This document shows positions 7,737 through 16,190 of a DNA stretch of 40,300 bases, one piece after another (position 1 is the first letter of the stretch; the number at the start of each line of letters is the position of its first letter). The position numbers and the translations under genes were made by a program. Source of the stretch: an uncultured Verrucomicrobiota bacterium (lineage in GTDB: Bacteria > Verrucomicrobiota > Verrucomicrobiia > Opitutales > Intestinicryptomonadaceae); contig CASFDK010000014.1 in the NCBI GenBank assembly GCA_949293415.1, positions 1 through 40,300 on the forward strand. Direction: 5' to 3'. The notes beneath the pieces were generated by a model. That model was not told where the DNA came from and searched no databases. It saw nothing but the letters and a program-made list of their open reading frames with translations.

Positions 7737-9119
7737 ATGATAAGTCCCGAAACAGCAAAGATTATTTTAGACCAGAAAACTTACGAGCTCCCCATTGTGG
7801 AGGGCACGGCGGGAGACAAGGCCGTAGACATTTCCAAATTGCGATCGCAGACGGGCTATATCACGCTCGACGAGGGTTTTGCCAACACGGGCTCGTGCAA
7901 AAGCTCAATCACCTACATCAACGGCGAAAAGGGCATTCTCTGCTACAGGGGCATTCCGATTGAAGTGCTCGCCGAAAATTCGACGTTCATCGAAACGGCG
8001 TATCTGATAATCTACGGCGAACTTCCCACGCGCAAACAGATGAGCGCGTTCTCGCAAAAGGTTCTGCGCAACGCGAGTCTCCACGAAGGTATGATGCACT
8101 TCTTCGACGGCGGTTTCCCATTTACGGCGCACCCGATGGCGATTCTCTCGTCCCTGCTCAATTCGGTCGGCTGCTATTACCCGAATATGGTCACGAACCA
8201 CCGCGAGCAGGATTTGGAGCACTTCGACGATGCGGCGGCATTGCTTTTGAGCAAAGTCCGCACAATCGCCGCGATGGCGTACAGAATGAAAAACGGTCTG
8301 CCGCTCATCTATCCCAAGCGCGATTTGGGATACAGCCAGAATTTCCTGCATATGATGTTTACCGAGCCGTACCACGAGTACTACCCGCACGACGACATCA
8401 CGAAAGCTCTCGACCTCATCCTTCTCCTTCACGCCGACCACGAGCAGAACTGCTCGACATCGACCGTACGAATGGTCGCAAGCTCGGGCGCGAATTTGTT
8501 CGCATCGGTTTCGGCGGGTGTCTGCGCCCTCTGGGGGCCCCTCCACGGCGGCGCAAACCAGCAGGTCATCCAGATGCTCGAGGAAATCTACCGCAGCGGC
8601 GACGACGGCAGCGCGTTTGTGGAAGCCGCAAAACAGGGCAAACGCCGTCTGATGGGCTTCGGGCACAGACTTTACAAAACCTACGACCCGCGCGCCAAGA
8701 TTCTCCGCGCCGCCGCCGACAAGGTTCTGAAAATCGTAAAGGTAAAAGACCCGCTGCTGGATATAGCACAGCGTCTCGAGGATATGGCGAGAAGCGACGA
8801 CTATTTCATTTCGCGCAACCTGTATCCGAATGTCGATTTTTACAGCGGTATCATTTTGAAGGCAATCGGTATGCCTACCGATATGTTCACGGTTATTTTC
8901 GCGATAGGCAGAATGCCGGGGTGGATTGCACACTGGCGCGAAGTGGCATCGCAGGTAAAGGGCAGAATCAGCCGTCCGCGTCAGGTATATGTCGGCGCGC
9001 CGATTCGCGACTATGTGAAGATGCGCTACCGCGAGGGCGAAATTCCGTCGGATTGGGAATCGGACGACCACAAGTCGCTGGGCGGGGGCTCGTCGGAAAA
9101 CGCGTCGGCCAAGGCATAG
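7737..9119 (+). CDS. gltA: Citrate synthase (GltA type)
   Basis: A 460-residue type II citrate synthase that condenses acetyl-CoA with oxaloacetate at the entry of the TCA cycle. The N-terminal beta domain is present ([31 protein letters not shown]). The catalytic histidines are in [16 protein letters not shown] and GPLHGGANQ, the substrate-binding block is [14 protein letters not shown], and the catalytic aspartate is in NVDFYSG. The last 15 residues are a low-complexity Gly/Ser/Ala tail. Length and motifs match the hexameric, NADH-sensitive Gram-negative type. It is a single gene with no SD-like sequence before the ATG; a possible promoter (TTGCGA near 7664 with an AT-rich -10) lies about 50 bp upstream. 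Confidence 0.95.
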   Translation: MISPETAKIILDQKTYELPIVEGTAGDKAVDISKLRSQTGYITLDEGFANTGSCKSSITYINGEKGILCYRGIPIEVLAENSTFIETAYLIIYGELPTRKQMSAFSQKVLRNASLHEGMMHFFDGGFPFTAHPMAILSSLLNSVGCYYPNMVTNHREQDLEHFDDAAALLLSKVRTIAAMAYRMKNGLPLIYPKRDLGYSQNFLHMMFTEPYHEYYPHDDITKALDLILLLHADHEQNCSTSTVRMVASSGANLFASVSAGVCALWGPLHGGANQQVIQMLEEIYRSGDDGSAFVEAAKQGKRRLMGFGHRLYKTYDPRAKILRAAADKVLKIVKVKDPLLDIAQRLEDMARSDDYFISRNLYPNVDFYSGIILKAIGMPTDMFTVIFAIGRMPGWIAHWREVASQVKGRISRPRQVYVGAPIRDYVKMRYREGEIPSDWESDDHKSLGGGSSENASAKA

Positions 9120-9175
9120 CCGCCCGTTTTTTTATGAAAAATGAATTGCGCCGTACATTTTCTAACGGCGCGAGA

Positions 9176-9286
9176 ATGAATTTCAACGTCTATTATAAGC
9201 GTTGAAAGAACGATGAATTTCAACGTTTATTATAAGCGTTGAAAGAACAATGAATTTCAACGTCTATTATAAGCGTTGAAAGAACA
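9176..9286. repeat. Three tandem copies of a 37-bp palindromic unit
   Basis: Units begin at 9176, 9213 and 9250 and abut with no spacers. Each contains the inverted repeat TTTCAACG/CGTTGAAA around an 11-base loop and differs from the others by only one or two bases. Every unit also holds a complete mini-ORF ATG-TGA reading MNFNVYYKR on the plus strand, and the one change inside the ORF (GTC to GTT) is synonymous. A further small hairpin CTATCG/CGATAG (9290-9304) follows the array, and a 7-bp stem (9148-9171) precedes it. The function is unknown; the array lies after gltA. Confidence 0.8.
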
Positions 9287-9550
9287 ACACTATCGCGACG
9301 ATAGGAGCTGTAGAATTATAATTAGCCGAAGACAAATTTTATCCATAAAATAATTTGCTCTGCGTTGCGGGCAAACCCCATTGTCTCACTGGTGTTGTAC
9401 TTTGTTGCTGTGGGTATCTTAGAGGATGGATATTGCCGATGTGTGGAAAAATAGCGAAAATAGCGTGTGTTGTTGCGCTTGCCTTTAAAAGCCCGAATTA
9501 CCCGTAAACTCAAAGCAAACTATTAAAACAACAAAATACGCCTGCGGGAG
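9287..9550. other. Intergenic stretch without a convincing gene
   Basis: This AT-richer stretch between the repeat array and the feo operon terminator has base composition unlike its neighbours. One minus-strand open frame (9322-9513, TTG start, 63 codons, many Arg/Thr/Tyr/Asn) is present but has no recognisable domain or ribosome site. Apart from the CTATCG/CGATAG hairpin at its left end, I see nothing further in it. Confidence 0.4.
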
Positions 9551-9601
9551 GCGAGGGCTTCGCCCTTGCAAAAAGCCCGCGAATCTTGCGATTCGCGGAC
9601 T
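9551..9601 (-). terminator. Terminator of the porin-feo operon
   Basis: Read on the minus strand, a perfect 9-bp stem CCGCGAATC/GATTCGCGG with a 4-base loop (9577-9598) is followed by GCTTTTTG. A second hairpin (9551-9569, GCAAGGGC/GCCCTCGC) lies just beyond. The first is a good intrinsic terminator for the operon ending at 9647. Confidence 0.75.
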
Positions 9602-9646
9602 TGACAGCGTAATTATGATTAGAAGAAATTTGTTCGGGAAACGCCT

Positions 9647-9832
9647 TTAGGCTTTGTGCCCCGAGGGGTCGTCCCAATGTTTTTTCGAAGCGCAATGGCA
9701 TCCGCCCTTGCATCCGCAAGTACCGCCGCAGGAACATTCGCCATTGGCGACCTTTTTGATGCTTTTGGAGATTGCCATAATTGCCAGATACGCGAGTATT
9801 ACGCCAAGTATTACGGATATTGCAGTTTCCAT
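9647..9832 (-). CDS. FeoB-associated Cys-rich membrane protein
   Basis: A 61-residue protein with one N-terminal membrane helix (about residues 4-21) and a cytoplasmic cluster of Cys, Gly and His (GECSCGGTCGCKGGCHC) before a polar tail. This layout is that of the small FeoB-associated Cys-rich family. Such proteins sit beside FeoB and are thought to bind Fe2+ or assist the transporter, as FeoC does elsewhere; the exact role is not established. It lies 18 bp after feoB on the same strand and is the last gene before the terminator. Confidence 0.85.
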   Translation of the reverse strand: METAISVILGVILAYLAIMAISKSIKKVANGECSCGGTCGCKGGCHCASKKHWDDPSGHKA

Positions 9833-9850
9833 TGTTCTTCCTTTCCTTTG

Positions 9851-12016
9851 TTACGAAATCAATTTTGTGCCGATGTTGAGAATCGTGCCGATTTGGTAGA
9901 CCAAGAACGTTGCCGCATACGCGAGCACGAACAACCCGATTGCTTCGGCTATCGTCAGTTTCCACGAATTTACTTCGCGCTTGAGAACTGCGAGCGTCGC
10001 CAAACAGGGAATCGACATCAGCGAGAATATCATCATACAGAAGCCCTGCAGGGGAGTGTAGTTCTTCGCCAACTTTTCGCGCAGGGTTTCGGATTCTTCG
10101 TCGGCTTCGCCTTCGGCATAGAGAATGCCGAGCTGCGATACGAAAACTTCCTTTGCCGCCAACGCGCCGATGCTTGCCGTGGTGAGCTTCCAGTCGAAGC
10201 CGATGGGCTTGAAGACGGGTTCGAGGAACTTGCCGATTCTGCCCGAAGTAGTGTACTCGAGGGCTTCCGCGCTCTTTTCGTTTTCAAGTTCGGCAACCGA
10301 CTCTTCGATTTTCTCTTCGGAGAGGTTATTGGCTTTGCCGTCCTTTTGAACCTGCTCTACGAGGGCGTCGTAGTCTTTCGAGAACTCGGTTTTTTCGGGG
10401 TACGTATTGGCGATGAACAGGATTATCGAAGTCGCCAAGATTATAGTCCCCGCCTTGTGCAGGTACATTTTGCCTCTGTCCCACATGTGGAGCATAAGGC
10501 TTCGAAGGGTCGGCAATCTATACGGGGGAAGTTCCATCAGATATACTTCGCCGTCTCCCTTGAAGAGGGTTTTCCTCATCAACTTGGCGGCGAACAGCGC
10601 AACTACTACACCTATGACGTATATCAACCACATCATCGCCGCCTGATACTTAGCCGCAAAGAATGCCGGAATGATTAAAGCGTAAATCGGTAGGCGCGCG
10701 CCGCAGCTCATAAGGGGAAGCACCATTATGGTCGTGATTCTGTCGCGTTCCGATTCGATACAGCGGGTAGCCATAATCGCGGGAACGTTGCAGCCGAAAC
10801 CGAGAACGAGCGGAACAAACGAACGTCCCTGAAGTCCGAACTTTCTCATGATGCCGTCCATTACGAACGCGGCGCGAGCCATGTAACCTGAATCTTCGAG
10901 AATTGCTATCGCAAAAAACAAAAACAGGATATTTGGCAGAAATACTATAACGCCGCCCACGCCGCCGATGATGCCGTCGGTAACCATTGCGCGCCAGAAC
11001 GGCAGGGTGTCTTCGCTCCATGCGTCCCTGATTGTGTCGGAGAGCCAGCCGAAGCCGTCTTCAATCCAGCCCATAAGGGGATCCGCACAGGTGAAGGTAA
11101 AGAAGAACATCGCGTAGATGATGAACAGGAACAGCGGAAGCCCGAAGAACTTGTTCGTCATTACCGCGTCGATTTTGTCGGAGATTTCGCGGCGGCGTTC
11201 ATGCGTGGTTTTCACCGCGTCGCTGCACGCGCCCGCGAGCATTGCATAGCGGCGGTCTGCCATAAAGCTTTCGGCGTCGTCGATTGCGTGGCTCTTCGAA
11301 AGGTGTTTGATTTGCTCGGCAACCTCGCCCTTCACGGGGTCGAAGTCGTGTATCTTGGCGGTGCTGGAGTCGTTTTCGAGAAGCTTGATTGCGAAGAATC
11401 TCGACGGGATGTGCGCGAACCGCTTGATTTTGAGCGCGTCGATTTTGTCGGCAACCGCCTCAATCGCGTCGTCTACGTCGGTTCCGTATGTGAGCATCGG
11501 CGAACCGTGCGCGGGAAGCGCCTTGAGGGTCTTTGCAATCGCCGCAACGAGCTCTTTTACACCCTCGCCCGTACGTCCGATTGTCTTTACGATGGGCGAG
11601 CCGAAATACTTTTCGAGCTTGGGGATGTCGAAGTCCAAGCCGCGCTTGCGCGCGTCGTCGCTCATATTGAACGCAAGGAGCATCGGAATGTGGAGTTCGG
11701 CGAGCTGCGTCGTCAGATAGAGGCTCCTGCGCGGGATGGACGAGTCTACCACGTTGAGGATCAGATCGATGCCCTCCTTTGTCAGTTCGTTGAAGACGAC
11801 TTCCTCTTCGGGCGAACCCGACGAAAGCGAATATACGCCGGGGAGGTCGATTAATTCGATTTCGATGTCTCCGATTTCGAAGTGTCCCGACTTGCTTTCC
11901 ACGGTAACACCGGGGTAGTTGCCGACGTGCTGGCGCGTGCCCGTGAGCACGTTGAAAATCGAAGTCTTGCCGCAGTTGGGGTTGCCCGCCAACGCTACTT
12001 TGAATTTCTTTTTCAT
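9851..12016 (-). CDS. feoB: Ferrous iron transporter FeoB
   Basis: A 721-residue inner-membrane Fe2+ transporter. The N-terminal G domain shows G1 GNPNCGKTS (residues 11-19), GNYPGVTVE for G2, DLPGVYSL for G3 and NMSD for G4. A helical guanine-dissociation region follows, then the membrane part with the Gate segments (GGVGGVIVFLPNILFLFF, VLGFGCNVPAIMATR with its conserved Cys, SCGARLPIYALI and CLATLAVLKRE). Length is typical. It starts 1 bp after feoA and is followed by the Cys-rich partner, so this is a complete Feo system. Regulation is most likely from the operator-bearing promoter upstream of the porin gene. Confidence 0.96.
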   Translation of the reverse strand: MKKKFKVALAGNPNCGKTSIFNVLTGTRQHVGNYPGVTVESKSGHFEIGDIEIELIDLPGVYSLSSGSPEEEVVFNELTKEGIDLILNVVDSSIPRRSLYLTTQLAELHIPMLLAFNMSDDARKRGLDFDIPKLEKYFGSPIVKTIGRTGEGVKELVAAIAKTLKALPAHGSPMLTYGTDVDDAIEAVADKIDALKIKRFAHIPSRFFAIKLLENDSSTAKIHDFDPVKGEVAEQIKHLSKSHAIDDAESFMADRRYAMLAGACSDAVKTTHERRREISDKIDAVMTNKFFGLPLFLFIIYAMFFFTFTCADPLMGWIEDGFGWLSDTIRDAWSEDTLPFWRAMVTDGIIGGVGGVIVFLPNILFLFFAIAILEDSGYMARAAFVMDGIMRKFGLQGRSFVPLVLGFGCNVPAIMATRCIESERDRITTIMVLPLMSCGARLPIYALIIPAFFAAKYQAAMMWLIYVIGVVVALFAAKLMRKTLFKGDGEVYLMELPPYRLPTLRSLMLHMWDRGKMYLHKAGTIILATSIILFIANTYPEKTEFSKDYDALVEQVQKDGKANNLSEEKIEESVAELENEKSAEALEYTTSGRIGKFLEPVFKPIGFDWKLTTASIGALAAKEVFVSQLGILYAEGEADEESETLREKLAKNYTPLQGFCMMIFSLMSIPCLATLAVLKREVNSWKLTIAEAIGLFVLAYAATFLVYQIGTILNIGTKLIS

Positions 12017-12017
12017 A

Positions 12018-12269
12018 TTATTTCGTTCCGATTAGAATGCTTTTTGCGTCTTCGCTATGGAACGCCATGCTCGTTTCGAGGACGCGTACGCGCAGGAGTC
12101 CGCCGAAGGGGGCTTTCGCTTCGAGCACAAGTTCGGTGCCCGCCGTGATGCCGACATCGGCAAACTTCTTCTTCCCGCGCATATCGGGAAGAATCTTGAC
12201 AATTTTCGCCGACGCGCCGACCGGCAGGTCGGCGAGCGTGGCGTTCTTTGTTTCCTGATTTTCTTTCAT
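12018..12269 (-). CDS. feoA: Ferrous iron transport protein FeoA
   Basis: An 83-residue SH3-like cytosolic protein that works with FeoB. The family pattern is present: LADLPVGASAKIVKI near the start, then FADVGITAGTELVLEAKAPFGG and the C-terminal VRVLETSMAFHSEDAKSILI. It is encoded 37 bp after the porin stop with no terminator between, and 1 bp before feoB, so porin, feoA and feoB are expected on one transcript. Confidence 0.94.
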   Translation of the reverse strand: MKENQETKNATLADLPVGASAKIVKILPDMRGKKKFADVGITAGTELVLEAKAPFGGLLRVRVLETSMAFHSEDAKSILIGTK

Positions 12270-12306
12270 TGTCGAACTTGTCTTTTTTTGACTGTATTCG
12301 GAAATC

Positions 12307-13584
12307 TTAGAAGTTTACTTCGGCTCTCGCGCCGATTACGTAGGCTGCGCCGTTTTCGCCGTTGTCGGGGTTGAGGAACAGCTGGAAGTCGGGCTGGATG
12401 GCGATTGCGGGCGTGAGCTGGCATCTGTAGGTAACTTCGAGAGTGCCGTCATAGTGCCCGTAGGGCGGGTTTTCGAGGTCGCCGTAGCGGGTCGCGCCTT
12501 CGTTTTCGATAACCGAGAACGCAACCGCGAACACGTCGTCCTTGCGGTCGGGAAGCGGGGCGAACCAGTTGATGCCGAAGTCGGCGTAGAACGTGTTGTC
12601 GGACGACTTGGACGAGGGAACGATACCCAGACGTACGAAACCGCCGAGTTTTGCGTTGCCTTCGGAGTCGTTGATGAAGTCCTGCTGGAGTCCGATGAAG
12701 AACGAATAGAAGTTTTTGTCTTCAAACGCGTCGAAATTCACCTTCGAGGGATCGCTGTGGTAGTTGCCGCCGAACACTACGCGCCCCGCCAAGTCGGAGA
12801 CCGAGTAGTTGTAGCCGAACTGGTACCAGAACGCGATTGTGTCGAACGTATTCGCATAGTCGAAGCCGTTGTTCGACGAGATGTCCGCGCCTACGTTGCC
12901 GTTGTAAAGACCGAACGTTGCGTCGAAGTCGTCCTTCGAATAGTATGCAACCATACCGAGCGTGGCGACGTTGTACTGCGAGAACAACTGTGCGGGCGCA
13001 ACGTTGGGAATTGCGCCGAGCGAAGAGTTGAGGAACACGTCGGAGTAGTCCATTCCCATAAAGTCTTCGTCTGCCGCGAGCTGGCCGATTCTGAAGCCTA
13101 TGTTGCCGAGCTTCGTTTCGAAGTCGTTGGCGTAGTAGATTTCGAATACGCGCGCCATTTCGCCCGCGACGATGTTCGAGAAGCCGCCCTGAGTGGAGGC
13201 AAAACCGAGGTCGCCGTCATTGGAAGCCGTGTAGTAGAACGCGCTTACTCCGATTCTACCCGAGTTCTTTACGCCCGAAGCCGCTTCGATGTCCTGCTCG
13301 AAACCGAGCGTGAATAGCGAGTCGAAAACGCTTTTCGTGTCGCTTCCGCGCGAGACGTTGCCCCACGCTTCGCCCGTCCACGTTACCGAAGGGGTGAAGC
13401 CCGAGTCGGCGGCGTATTTTTCGGCGAGGTCGCCGAGGAACAGGCTTTCCTTTTGCGTCCACGATTCGGGAGTCCGCTTTTCGGCGGGGGCTACCGCTAC
13501 GTTGTCCGCGCTCTGCGCCGATGCGCAGAGTGCCGTTAATGTAGCGCACATTGCAAGTGCAGTTTTCTTTGTAGCGTTTTTCAT
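12307..13584 (-). CDS. OprB-family outer-membrane porin, first gene of the feo operon
   Basis: A 425-residue protein with a signal peptide (cleavage near CASAQS) and the OprB pattern: TPSVTWTGEAWGN early, a central EIYYANDFETKLGNIGFRIGQLAAD and a C-terminal strand ending in Phe (ARAEVNF). Aromatic/polar alternation fits a 16-stranded barrel. OprB porins usually pass sugars; here the gene leads straight into feoA with no terminator, behind three metal-repressor-type operators, so it may supply Fe2+ or a small iron complex across the outer membrane. That role is inferred from context only. The start is at the ATG followed by a typical basic signal peptide. Confidence 0.85.
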   Translation of the reverse strand: MKNATKKTALAMCATLTALCASAQSADNVAVAPAEKRTPESWTQKESLFLGDLAEKYAADSGFTPSVTWTGEAWGNVSRGSDTKSVFDSLFTLGFEQDIEAASGVKNSGRIGVSAFYYTASNDGDLGFASTQGGFSNIVAGEMARVFEIYYANDFETKLGNIGFRIGQLAADEDFMGMDYSDVFLNSSLGAIPNVAPAQLFSQYNVATLGMVAYYSKDDFDATFGLYNGNVGADISSNNGFDYANTFDTIAFWYQFGYNYSVSDLAGRVVFGGNYHSDPSKVNFDAFEDKNFYSFFIGLQQDFINDSEGNAKLGGFVRLGIVPSSKSSDNTFYADFGINWFAPLPDRKDDVFAVAFSVIENEGATRYGDLENPPYGHYDGTLEVTYRCQLTPAIAIQPDFQLFLNPDNGENGAAYVIGARAEVNF

Positions 13585-13624
13585 TTTTGTTCTGTTTTGA
13601 AATGTCGTGTTTGTAGCTGTCCGA

Positions 13625-13646
13625 AAAGTTAGTTACAACTAACTTT
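13625..13646. promoter_or_regulatory. Operator 1, DtxR-type palindrome
   Basis: A 22-bp palindrome with 10-bp arms around two central bases; core GTTAG-N6-CTAAC flanked by AAA/TTT. It lies about 40 bp before the porin ATG, in the transcribed leader. DtxR/IdeR sites use TTAG...CTAA half-sites, which this matches in kind. Confidence 0.65.
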
Positions 13647-13722
13647 TTCGCCCCAAAAATGGCGGCGTCCCGTTCGGGAGTGCCGTCGATGCTTTTTTGC
13701 GGGATTTCCCCTCTCGGAGGCG

Positions 13723-13745
13723 AAAGGTTAGTCTTTTCTAACTTT
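13723..13745. promoter_or_regulatory. Operator 2, DtxR-type palindrome
   Basis: The same core GTTAG-N6-CTAAC with A-rich and T-rich flanks. It starts 15 bp after the -10 element of the porin promoter, where a bound repressor would block initiation or early elongation. Confidence 0.65.
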
Positions 13746-13759
13746 TCGATTTTGCCGCC

Positions 13760-13788
13760 TATAAAAACGGAGGCATTCGGATTGTCAA
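13760..13788 (-). promoter_or_regulatory. Promoter of the porin-feoAB operon
   Basis: On the minus strand TTGACA (13783-13788) and TTTATA (13760-13765) are spaced by 17 bp. Operators 2 and 3 stand on either side. The leader to the porin ATG is about 165-170 nt. Confidence 0.7.
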
Positions 13789-13793
13789 TAAAA

Positions 13794-13815
13794 AAAGTTA
13801 ATGGCAACTAACTTT
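13794..13815. promoter_or_regulatory. Operator 3, DtxR-type palindrome
   Basis: A slightly degenerate copy with core GTTAA-N6-CTAAC and AAA/TTT flanks, 5 bp upstream of the -35 element of the porin promoter and about 50 bp from the hemG promoter on the other strand. Confidence 0.6.
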
Positions 13816-13866
13816 TTTTTGCCGCCGCCCGAATCCCGCGAAAAATCGGGGGGATGTTTTTATTTG

Positions 13867-13896
13867 TTGCAAAAAAAACCGATCGGAAATTAGATA
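13867..13896 (+). promoter_or_regulatory. hemG promoter, -10 close to the start codon
   Basis: TTGCAA (13867-13872), about 17-18 bp, then TTAGAT/TAGATA (13890-13896), only 6-7 nt before the hemG ATG. A transcript from here would be essentially leaderless. Confidence 0.5.
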
Positions 13897-13902
13897 TATC
13901 CA

Positions 13903-15273
13903 ATGGAAAATAAAAAGGCTATCGTTATAGGCGCGGGCGTGAGCGGAATGTCCGCGGCGATCAAACTTAAAGACAGGGGCTTCGAGGTAACGGTGCTTGA
14001 AAAAGCCGCCCGCGCGGGAGGGGTAATAGACACGTTTTCTGAAAATGGGTTCAAGGCCGAGAGCGGCTCGAATTCGGTTATGGTTCAGAGCAAACGCACG
14101 CTCGACTTTCTCGACAGAATCGCGGCGAAGTCGAAGATGGAGCTTTCCGCGCCCGCCGCAAAGAAACGCTTTTTCGCCAAATACGGCAAGCCGCAGGCCG
14201 TCCCGATGTCGCCGTTTTCGCTGCTCGCCACTCCCCTGTTTTCCCTTGCGGGCAAGTTCAGGCTTCTGTGCGAGCCTTTCGTGAAGTCGCGCTCTCCCGA
14301 CGACGAAAGCGTGGCGGCGTTCACGCTGCGCCGTTTCGGACGAGACGTTCTCGACTACGCAATAAATCCGTTTATGGCGGGCATCTACGGCGGCAATCCC
14401 GAAAGGCTCGCGGTGCGTTATGCTTTTGCGCCGTTCTGGAATCTCGAAAAAAAGTACGGCTCGGTGATACGCGGGGCGATAAAGTCGATGAGGGAAAAAA
14501 AGGCGGCGGGCAATTTCTTCAAGCCGATGATGATTTCGTTCGAAGGCGGGATGAAAACGCTGGCCGACGCGCTGGCTGAAAATCTCGGCGCGTCGCTCAG
14601 GTGCAATGCCAAAGTGCTCTCCATCGATTTTGGCGGCAACGGTTGGCAGGTCGAATGGGTCGCGGGCGAAGAGGAATGCTGCGACAACTACGACGCGCTC
14701 GTTATTGCCGTTCCCGCGCCCGAAGTCGCCGCGCTGCCGTTTGCGGGCAGTTTGGCGGCCGCCCTTGCGCCGCTCGAAAAAATAGAGTACGCGCCCGTGG
14801 CGACCTACACGCTCGGCTATAAACGCGCCGACGTAAAACACAAGCTCGACGGCTTCGGCGTGCTACTGCCCGAAAGGGAAAATATGAACATTTTGGGTTC
14901 GCTGTTCGTTTCGAGCATATTCAAGGACCGCGCGCCCGAAGGCTGCATAACGCTGACAAACTACGTCGGCGGAATGCGCAATCCCGCGAATGCTTCGCTT
15001 TCCGCGCCCGAAATGCGCGCGCTTGTGCAAGGTGACATCTCCAAACTTCTGGGCGTGTCGGGCGAGCCGATATTCGAAAAACTTTTCGTCTGGAAACACG
15101 CCATTCCGCAATACAACGTCGGCTACGGCGAGATTCTCGAGTCGATGGACGAAATCGAGCGCAAGTTCCCGAACCTTACGCTTGTCGGCGCATACCGCGG
15201 CGGGGTGGGCGTAAGTTCGTGCATCGAAAGCGCGCTGGAATCGGCGGCGAAACTTGCCGACAGACTTTCATAA
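13903..15273 (+). CDS. hemG: Protoporphyrinogen oxidase (HemG/HemY, FAD type)
   Basis: A 456-residue FAD enzyme that oxidises protoporphyrinogen (or coproporphyrinogen) to the porphyrin in heme synthesis. The N-terminal Rossmann motif GAGVSGMSAAIKL (residues 11-23) with EKAARAGGVIDT is followed by the family segment YAINPFMAGIYGGNPERLAVR, and the C-terminal FAD contact LVGAYRGGVGVSSCIESALESA is typical of the oxygen-dependent type. Localisation is cytosolic or at the inner face of the membrane. It heads the run hemG-hemH-hemX-like-rnr and diverges from the iron-uptake operon across a 318-bp spacer. Sequence alone does not separate the protoporphyrin from the coproporphyrin-dependent route. 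Confidence 0.92.
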   Translation: MENKKAIVIGAGVSGMSAAIKLKDRGFEVTVLEKAARAGGVIDTFSENGFKAESGSNSVMVQSKRTLDFLDRIAAKSKMELSAPAAKKRFFAKYGKPQAVPMSPFSLLATPLFSLAGKFRLLCEPFVKSRSPDDESVAAFTLRRFGRDVLDYAINPFMAGIYGGNPERLAVRYAFAPFWNLEKKYGSVIRGAIKSMREKKAAGNFFKPMMISFEGGMKTLADALAENLGASLRCNAKVLSIDFGGNGWQVEWVAGEEECCDNYDALVIAVPAPEVAALPFAGSLAAALAPLEKIEYAPVATYTLGYKRADVKHKLDGFGVLLPERENMNILGSLFVSSIFKDRAPEGCITLTNYVGGMRNPANASLSAPEMRALVQGDISKLLGVSGEPIFEKLFVWKHAIPQYNVGYGEILESMDEIERKFPNLTLVGAYRGGVGVSSCIESALESAAKLADRLS

Positions 15274-15278
15274 AAAAC

Positions 15279-16190
15279 GTGTCGAAGGCCCGCATAATAA
15301 TAAATCTCGGTGCGCCGACCGATTTTTCGGAGTCGGCGGCGGAGAAATTTTTGCGGCAGTTTCTTTCCGATCCGTTCATTTTGCCTTTCCCAAAACCCGT
15401 CCGGTCGGTGCTCGCGGGCTTCATCGCGCGGCGGCGGGCGGGGCGGTATCTTGCGGCGGCGCGGCGTATTGCCGTGCGCGGAGAGTTTCCGCTTGTGGCG
15501 TACACGCGCTCGCTTGCGGAAAAGGTTTCGGCGATGTCGGGCGAAAGGGTGTATGCGGCGTTCCGCTACGGGCGCGATTCCGTTGCCGATGTCGTGGCGC
15601 GGCTTTCGGCGGAGGGCTGCGACGGTTTCGACTTCGTGCCGATGTATCCGCAAAACTCGCTTTCGATGACGCAGTCGGCAAGGGCGGCGGTCGTTGCGGC
15701 GGTCGACGGGAAAAAGTTTTCGTTCCGCCAGTCGTACTGCGACCATCCGCTGTATATCGACGCTCTCGCCGAAAACGTGCGCTTCGACAAAGACGGCGCG
15801 CTTCTGGTGTCGTTCCATTCCGTGCCGATTTCGCAGACGCGCGGCAGTCCGTATGCCGCGGAGTGCGAAACGACGGCGCGCCTTCTGATTGAAAGGCTCG
15901 GCTGCGGAAGCGCGCTACTCGGCTGGCAGTCGAAAATGGGGCGCGGCAAATGGCTCGAGCCGTCTACGGTTTCGCTTTTGCGCAAGCTTGCGCGGCGCGG
16001 AGTAGGGAGCGTGTCGGTCGTGTGCCCCGCGTTTTCGTGCGACTGCGCGGAGACGCTTTCGGAAATTGCGTCGGATGCGCGTTCGTATTTTCTTGAATGC
16101 GGCGGAAAGCGTTTTAACTATTGTCGATGCCCGAACGATTCGGACAAACACGCCGAATTGTTCTGCGCACTTTTCGAGGAGATGAAATGA
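15279..16190 (+). CDS. hemH: Ferrochelatase (HemH)
   Basis: A 303-residue enzyme that inserts Fe2+ into protoporphyrin (or coproporphyrin). The N-terminus IIINLGAPTD, the catalytic histidine in LLVSFHSVPISQTRGSPY, the block QSKMGRGKWLEPST and the acidic motif CPAFSCDCAETLSEIA all match. GTG at 15279 is chosen because VSKARIIINLG aligns with other ferrochelatases and lies 5 bp after the hemG stop; the longer frame from 15219 would overlap hemG. The stop overlaps the next ATG (ATGA at 16187-16190), giving coupling. The C-terminus has several Cys residues (YCRCPND), but I would not claim an iron-sulfur cluster. Confidence 0.92.
   Translation: MSKARIIINLGAPTDFSESAAEKFLRQFLSDPFILPFPKPVRSVLAGFIARRRAGRYLAAARRIAVRGEFPLVAYTRSLAEKVSAMSGERVYAAFRYGRDSVADVVARLSAEGCDGFDFVPMYPQNSLSMTQSARAAVVAAVDGKKFSFRQSYCDHPLYIDALAENVRFDKDGALLVSFHSVPISQTRGSPYAAECETTARLLIERLGCGSALLGWQSKMGRGKWLEPSTVSLLRKLARRGVGSVSVVCPAFSCDCAETLSEIASDARSYFLECGGKRFNYCRCPNDSDKHAELFCALFEEMK

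Noticed and set aside
9176..9286. CRISPR array (37-bp repeats with CRISPR-like inverted ends)
   Set aside because: The units abut with no variable spacers, there are only three, and no cas gene is in the window. A collapsed array remnant is possible but not supported.
9322..9513. 63-codon minus-strand gene
   Set aside because: It begins with TTG, has no ribosome site, an odd composition and no recognisable domain.
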